The position numbers and the translations under genes were made by a program. From NCBI GenBank assembly GCA_007280315.1, contig QYQC01000167.1, positions 1-7,435 of the forward strand: DNA of 7,435 nucleotides. The letters are read 5' to 3'. Position 1 is the stretch's first letter; every line of letters begins with the position of its first letter. This DNA comes from Betaproteobacteria bacterium. GTDB taxonomy: Bacteria; Pseudomonadota; Gammaproteobacteria; Burkholderiales; SG8-39. Shown here piece by piece: positions 5,344 through 7,435 of this stretch. The notes under the pieces are model-generated. The model was not told the origin of the DNA and did no database searches. It worked only from the letters and a program-made list of their open reading frames with translations.

Positions 5344-6150
5344 CTACTGTGCGTCTGCAGCGATTTCCCCCGCAGGCGCGTTATCCGCGTCTGGAAACAC
5401 GTCGCGGTAGCTGGCATAGAAACTTGCGAACAGGGTGGGAACGTAAGTGAGCATGACCGGTAGCATCACCAGCACGAACGCGTCCTGCGATTTGTTGCCG
5501 AACATCCCGCGAACCAACAAAGCAAGCACAAACAGCGCGAAGCCACAGGCCAGACTCAACAGCACCAGCGCGAGACCATAGGCAAAAAACGCGCGCCAGT
5601 TGCGTAAGGCTGCAAAAAAACTGTAGAACAGTGCCTGCAATGCGGACATATTGCGCCACGACGACAGGGCGGGCGCAAACCAGAATGCGGCCAGCACCGG
5701 CAGGTAGAGCGTGGCAGCCAGCATCGCCGCCGCGGCCAGGCTGCCGTCCTCGAACGCAGCAGCGGGCGGTTTCGCGCCCAACACCATCAGCTGCAGCAGC
5801 AGTCCGCCGTCGACCAAAGCCGACAGGCCGAGGATAGCCAGTCCGCTTGCGAGGTAGAGGCCGCCCTGCCCGAGCAGCGCCGGCAGATTGGATTTGAAGC
5901 CGGAGAGCAGCAGATCGAAACGCAGCTTGCCGCCCTGGTCGAGCGCCCTGCTGGCGATCATGAAACTGGCGGAGAAAGCGGGGATCAGGACGGTTGCTGC
6001 GAACCAGCCGAATACGGGAATCATGCCCAGCAGCTGCATCAGCATGATATAGGAGAGCGCCAGAAATCCCCACATAGCCGGACTCTTGCGAAACAGCGCG
6101 AAGCCGGTTAGCACCCAGTGCCAGCCGTTGATTGCGGGGACAGTATTCAC
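5344..6150 (-). CDS. BPSS1780-family integral membrane protein
   Basis: A 268-residue, multi-pass inner-membrane protein of the betaproteobacterial BPSS1780 family; its function is unknown. The N-terminus VNTVPAINGWHWVLTGFALF fits the family pattern 'VPA..G..W...GF.LFR..P'. Hydrophobic segments lie at about 25-43, 46-66, 90-112, 138-158, 186-213 and 224-246, with a family-typical block at 158-193 (FAPALSSWRNMSALQALFYS, then FFAALRNWRAF) and YASYRDVF before a short acidic tail. The GTG at 6150 is chosen by family alignment and lies 25 bases after thrB with a GGA 9 bases upstream. An in-frame ATG at 6201 would add 17 residues (MPVTRRGSDV onward), overlap thrB by 26 bases and lack a ribosome binding site. 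Short spacing suggests co-transcription with thrB. Confidence 0.9.
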   Translation of the reverse strand: MNTVPAINGWHWVLTGFALFRKSPAMWGFLALSYIMLMQLLGMIPVFGWFAATVLIPAFSASFMIASRALDQGGKLRFDLLLSGFKSNLPALLGQGGLYLASGLAILGLSALVDGGLLLQLMVLGAKPPAAAFEDGSLAAAAMLAATLYLPVLAAFWFAPALSSWRNMSALQALFYSFFAALRNWRAFFAYGLALVLLSLACGFALFVLALLVRGMFGNKSQDAFVLVMLPVMLTYVPTLFASFYASYRDVFPDADNAPAGEIAADAQ

Positions 6151-6175
6151 GTTCTTGGTTCCAGTGTGTTTGACA

Positions 6176-7120
6176 TCAGACCCACGGCGCGTCACCGGCA
6201 TGGGCTATGCGCAGTTCGAGGATACGGCGGAAATGCTCCGGGTCGTGCGCATGCACCAGTTTGCCAGGGCGCGGCAGATAAAAATCGTACAGCCGCGACA
6301 GCCAAAACCGCAGGGCCGCGGCGCGCAGGATCACCGGCCAGGCGCCGCGCTCTGTTGCAGTAAACGGCCGCCGCGCGTGGTAGGCGGCAAGCAGCGAGTG
6401 CGCGCGCGCTGCGTCGATTTCGCCGCCTGCATTCACGCACCAGTCGTTGAGCGTTACCGCCACGTCGAACAACAGGCAATCGACGCCGGCGAAGTAGAAA
6501 TCGATCACGCCGCCCACCTTTTCGCCGGCAAACAACACGTTGTCGCGAAACAGATCCGCGTGGATTGCGCCGCGCGGCAGATGGTCGCGCCGGTGCAGCG
6601 CCTGGAACTCGAGTTCCGCGCGCAGCGACGCGGCGCGTTCCGCATCGAGGAATGGGTTCACCTGTCGCGCGGCCTCGCGCCACCAGCGTGGTCCGCGCGG
6701 GTTCTCCAGCGTGCCGGCATAGGACTGGCCGGCGAGATGCAGTTCTGCCAGTACGCTGCCGACTTCGCCGCAGTGCGCCGGCGCCGGTGCGGCGACGGCG
6801 CTCCCTGGTAGCCGCGACATCAGTGCCGCCGGCTTGCCGTTCAGCTCGGAAAACATCCGGTCATCGGTGTCGGCTGCCGGCTTCGGGCAGGGAATCCCGT
6901 GCTGCGCCAGGTGCGCCATCAGTCCGAGATAGAACGGCAGTTCGGCCGGGGTGAGTTTTTCGAACAACGTCAGTACGAAGTTTCCCCCGGTGGTGGTCAC
7001 GAAATAGTTGGTGTTCTCAATGCCGGCAGCGATGCCCTGCATCCGTACCAGAGTCCCCAGGCGGTAGTGCGCGAGCCAGACAGATAGCTGATCGGGAGTG
7101 ACCGGAGTGAATACAGACAT
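6176..7120 (-). CDS. thrB: Homoserine kinase, ThrB (aminoglycoside-phosphotransferase-fold type)
   Basis: A 314-residue kinase that phosphorylates L-homoserine to O-phosphohomoserine with ATP, the step before threonine synthase in the cytoplasm. It belongs to the APH/choline-kinase-like homoserine kinases, not the GHMP type of E. coli. Evidence: the N-terminal MSVFTPVTPDQLSVWLAHY and GIAAGIENTNYFVTTT (29-44) typical of this family, the strand FVLTLFEKL (48-56), the catalytic HADLFRDN at 187-194 (HxDxxxxN), and the metal-binding DFYFAG at 207-212. The C-terminal helices (ALRFWLSRLYDFYLPRPG, 269-286) are also characteristic. The ATG at 7120 has no good Shine-Dalgarno, but the conserved N-terminus supports it. 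It follows the DUF2782 gene by 82 bases, a neighbourhood common in betaproteobacteria. No threonine attenuator was seen upstream. Confidence 0.97.
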   Translation of the reverse strand: MSVFTPVTPDQLSVWLAHYRLGTLVRMQGIAAGIENTNYFVTTTGGNFVLTLFEKLTPAELPFYLGLMAHLAQHGIPCPKPAADTDDRMFSELNGKPAALMSRLPGSAVAAPAPAHCGEVGSVLAELHLAGQSYAGTLENPRGPRWWREAARQVNPFLDAERAASLRAELEFQALHRRDHLPRGAIHADLFRDNVLFAGEKVGGVIDFYFAGVDCLLFDVAVTLNDWCVNAGGEIDAARAHSLLAAYHARRPFTATERGAWPVILRAAALRFWLSRLYDFYLPRPGKLVHAHDPEHFRRILELRIAHAGDAPWV

Positions 7121-7202
7121 CGAGGCAAGGGGGCAATGGGCCGGAAGAAACGACGCGGTCGGGGATTACCCCTGGCGCGTTACCCCGGACCCACCGCCTG
7201 GT

Positions 7203-7435
7203 TCAGAATGAATGGATCACCCACTGCGGTACGCGCAGGCCGGAATCGAGCGCATCGCGCCGGTTCATGACGCCGTTGCCGGCTTCATCCACGAGAAAAT
7301 AGGGTACGCCATGCGGCGGCGTGATCTTCATTGCGTAGAGTTTGCCGTTGACGCGGTATTCCTCCACCCTGTCCTCGCCGCGTCTGGTGATCGTCACCTG
7401 TGGTTCAAGCGCCGGATCGAGCGCGAGGCCGGGCG
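7203..7435 (-). CDS. DUF2782 family protein (3' part, 5' end beyond the window)
   Basis: The reading frame enters from the right edge and runs PGLALDPALEPQVTITRRGE through the conserved DUF2782 core to a TGA at 7205-7203, giving the last 76 residues. Hallmarks are RVEEYRVNGKLYAMKITPPH, GVPYFLVDEAGNG, and the tail LRVPQWVIHSF. Family members are small proteobacterial proteins, usually about 100-130 residues with an N-terminal signal peptide that would lie beyond the window. The function is unknown. A GTG at 7397 could be read as a start, but the conserved sequence continues upstream of it (DPALEPQ), so the gene is taken as truncated by the window. It precedes thrB on the same strand. Confidence 0.9.
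   Translation of the reverse strand, partial: PGLALDPALEPQVTITRRGEDRVEEYRVNGKLYAMKITPPHGVPYFLVDEAGNGVMNRRDALDSGLRVPQWVIHSF

Noticed and set aside
6086..6811. A 241-codon open frame on the plus strand opposite thrB
   Set aside because: The thrB frame carries complete kinase motifs; the plus frame has no family resemblance.
7121..7202. Possible terminator or regulatory hairpin between DUF2782 and thrB
   Set aside because: The minus strand has GGGGTAA twice and a short GGGG/CCCC pairing, but no extended stem and no T-run, so neither terminator nor attenuator is supported.

Overview
This window is a dense, GC-rich stretch of what looks like a betaproteobacterial chromosome. Every supportable gene lies on the minus strand, so it is best read from base 7435 down to base 1. 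The taxonomic reading rests on family recognition: a BPSS1780-family membrane protein (named after a Burkholderia locus), a DUF2782 protein next to an aminoglycoside-phosphotransferase-type homoserine kinase (thrB), and a ubiE / Tim44-like / ubiJ / ubiB cluster. I cannot fix the order or genus; a Rhodocyclales- or Nitrosomonadales-like organism is a reasonable guess. Codon use and base composition look even across the window, and I see no mobile element, tRNA, rRNA, CRISPR array or prophage gene.

Layout in transcription order: (1) the 3' end of a DUF2782 gene (7435-7203), cut by the window edge; (2) thrB, homoserine kinase (7120-6176); (3) a BPSS1780-family multi-pass membrane protein, starting about 25 bases after thrB; (4) a gap of about 216 bases; (5) a short HIT-family nucleotide hydrolase/transferase gene whose stop overlaps (ATGA) the start of (6) a 537-residue protein I do not recognise by name, with a degenerate PilZ-like C-terminal part; (7) ubiE, 18 bases downstream; (8) a secreted or membrane-anchored Tim44-like protein; (9) ubiJ (SCP2 domain); (10) the 5' part of ubiB, with a TTG start, running off the left edge.

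The left half is a ubiquinone-biosynthesis block: UbiE is the C-methyltransferase, UbiJ the lipid-binding accessory factor, and UbiB the atypical kinase/ATPase that supports the pathway. In E. coli ubiE-ubiJ-ubiB are contiguous; here a Tim44-like gene sits between ubiE and ubiJ. The right half holds threonine biosynthesis (thrB) and membrane or unknown functions. Short gaps suggest one or two long transcripts; the only internal gap big enough for a clear new promoter is 5128-5343.

I see no convincing new multi-gene system. The points most worth a second look are two perfect 32-base inverted repeats 25 bases apart inside ubiE (2824-2855 and 2881-2912), a smaller third one beside them, the uncharacterised 537-residue PilZ-like protein coupled to the HIT gene, and a degenerate 'AACCGCAGA'-type intergenic motif before ubiB.
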